NCBI GenBank assembly: GCA_030141605.1
Contig: JAQGDQ010000015.1
Coordinates: 971,001-1,031,000, forward strand
Direction of reading: 5' to 3'
DNA: 60,000 nucleotides
From: Tubiluchus corallicola
Taxonomy: Eukaryota > Priapulida > Priapulimorpha > Priapulimorphida > Tubiluchidae
Part shown: positions 59,244 through 60,000 of the stretch, in pieces
Layout of the letters: the number at the start of each line of letters is the position of its first letter
Position numbering within the stretch: the stretch's first letter is position 1
Made by a program: the position numbers and the translations under genes
The notes under the pieces: model-generated
Seen by the model: only the letters and a program-made list of their open reading frames with translations
What the model was told of the DNA's origin: nothing
Database searches by the model: none

Positions 59244-60000
59244 GTGAGTTTTTCACTGTCCCCGTTTTGATTCAATATGTCGGGAATATCGGTACCTGTT
59301 CATTAAATTTTGATTAAAAACTTTAGGTTAGTTAAAAAATCAAGCAAAAAACCAATGCTTTGGTAAATTTTTCATAGTGAGAGAGAAAGACAGAAAGAGA
59401 AAGGGGGAGAAAAGAGAAAGAAAGAGAGAGAGAGAAAAAAAAAGAGAGACAGAGAATGACAGAGAAACAAACAGATTATTGTTAATTTAATTAATTTATC
59501 TCTAAACGTTTACTAAATAATCATGTCGGGGAATTCTAAGGATATAGAAATCGTTTTAGTCGTCGGCTTTAAAAGGGGATACAATAGAACATTTCATAAG
59601 GTTCTCGGAGATATATTCTAGACCAAAGAAACAAGCGAGCGTTTGGTCATCTCCACTTCAACTTGATTTTTTCTTTCTGAATTATCTCAAATAATCACTC
59701 CATAACAACGCCTATTGTCATCGTACTTCCAAACCACAATTCCTGTCATCACCTATCGATCAAATTCGTCATTCATCATTAATATGCACATATTCTCACG
59801 TAATGTAGGCTACACTGAATACAGAAAGATACTACAACTACAAAGCAGCTGAGAGTGAGTGTAATCAATGTATTAGCTTTTTGAGACGAGAAATTCTAAA
59901 GGTTGACCGACTAAGCCATTCGAAAACAGTTGGAATGTCCGGCAAGGACACTGTTTTTTCGATGTAATTGTCCAAACTTCATCAGATTGACATCCTTTTT
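59244..60000. other. Right end of window, no gene recognised
   Basis: It follows the probable CUB-like exon. It contains a purine-rich GA tract (59381-59470) and otherwise no supported exon. Confidence 0.5.
59381..59470 (+). repeat. Purine-rich (GA)n tract
   Basis: About 90 nt composed almost only of G and A (gagagaaaga, aagggggagaaaag, gagagagagaaaa), with a few C and T. The complementary strand is polypyrimidine. Confidence 0.9.

Noticed and set aside
59898-59963. Possible exon after an ag at 59897 (GKDTVFS-like segment)
   Set aside because: It fits the style of a CUB domain but the phase does not match the preceding exon end at 59243 and it lacks the expected cysteine.

Overview
The window is nuclear DNA of an invertebrate animal. 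It is AT-rich, its genes are split by introns of hundreds to thousands of bases with GT..AG borders, and the intergenic and intronic DNA is full of eukaryotic transposons (BEL/Pao, a CR1/L2-like LINE, hAT-, pogo- and other MITE-like elements, SINE-like pieces, microsatellites). All protein-coding genes recognised have animal orthologues. The species cannot be named from the sequence alone. There is no bacterial operon structure, CRISPR array or rRNA operon.

Layout, left to right. (1) 289-3929, + strand: the 3' four exons of a monocarboxylate-transporter-like (SLC16) gene that starts outside the window. (2) 3930-9845: gene-free, with a TIR element and a repeat-rich block. (3) 9846-19249, - strand: LCMT1, the methyltransferase that carboxyl-methylates the PP2A catalytic subunit; all seven coding exons were found and joined with consistent phases (312 aa). 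(4) 19250-22185: intergenic, with two hAT-like MITEs in opposite orientation. (5) 22186-35145, - strand: a serine racemase/serine-threonine dehydratase gene (SRR-like) of nine coding exons (327 aa). Its introns hold a BEL/Pao remnant, a hAT MITE, a pogo-like element and a pair of inverted repeats that enclose exon 5. (6) 36492-45368, + strand: NDUFB6 (complex I subunit B17), four exons, 190 aa. Its first intron (7.6 kb) holds a LINE cut by several later insertions. (7) 47267 to beyond 59243, + strand: a new secreted-protein gene with a signal-peptide exon, a phase 1-1 EGF-like exon and a probable CUB-like exon; it runs off the window. (8) 52547-54337, + strand: an intact intronless GMC oxidoreductase of 596 aa, lying inside the presumed large intron of the EGF gene.

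The genes do not form a pathway. LCMT1 acts on protein phosphatase 2A, SRR on D-serine/serine breakdown, NDUFB6 in mitochondrial complex I, and the SLC16 and GMC genes in small-molecule transport and oxidation. SRR and NDUFB6 are divergent, with start codons about 1.35 kb apart; LCMT1 and SRR are in tandem on the - strand; SLC16 and LCMT1 converge.

No clearly new biological system was found. The most unusual signals are: the ~180-bp inverted repeats that bracket SRR exon 5 (a layout known to favour exon circularisation); a probable GC-AG intron and substituted cofactor-site residues in SRR; an intronless oxidoreductase nested in an EGF/CUB gene; a foldback-like element with minisatellite arms in LCMT1; a 32-nt-arm hairpin in the EGF gene intron; and short 5S- and tRNA-Ser-like sequences. 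Exon borders were read by eye from splice signals, phase and family similarity, without transcript data.
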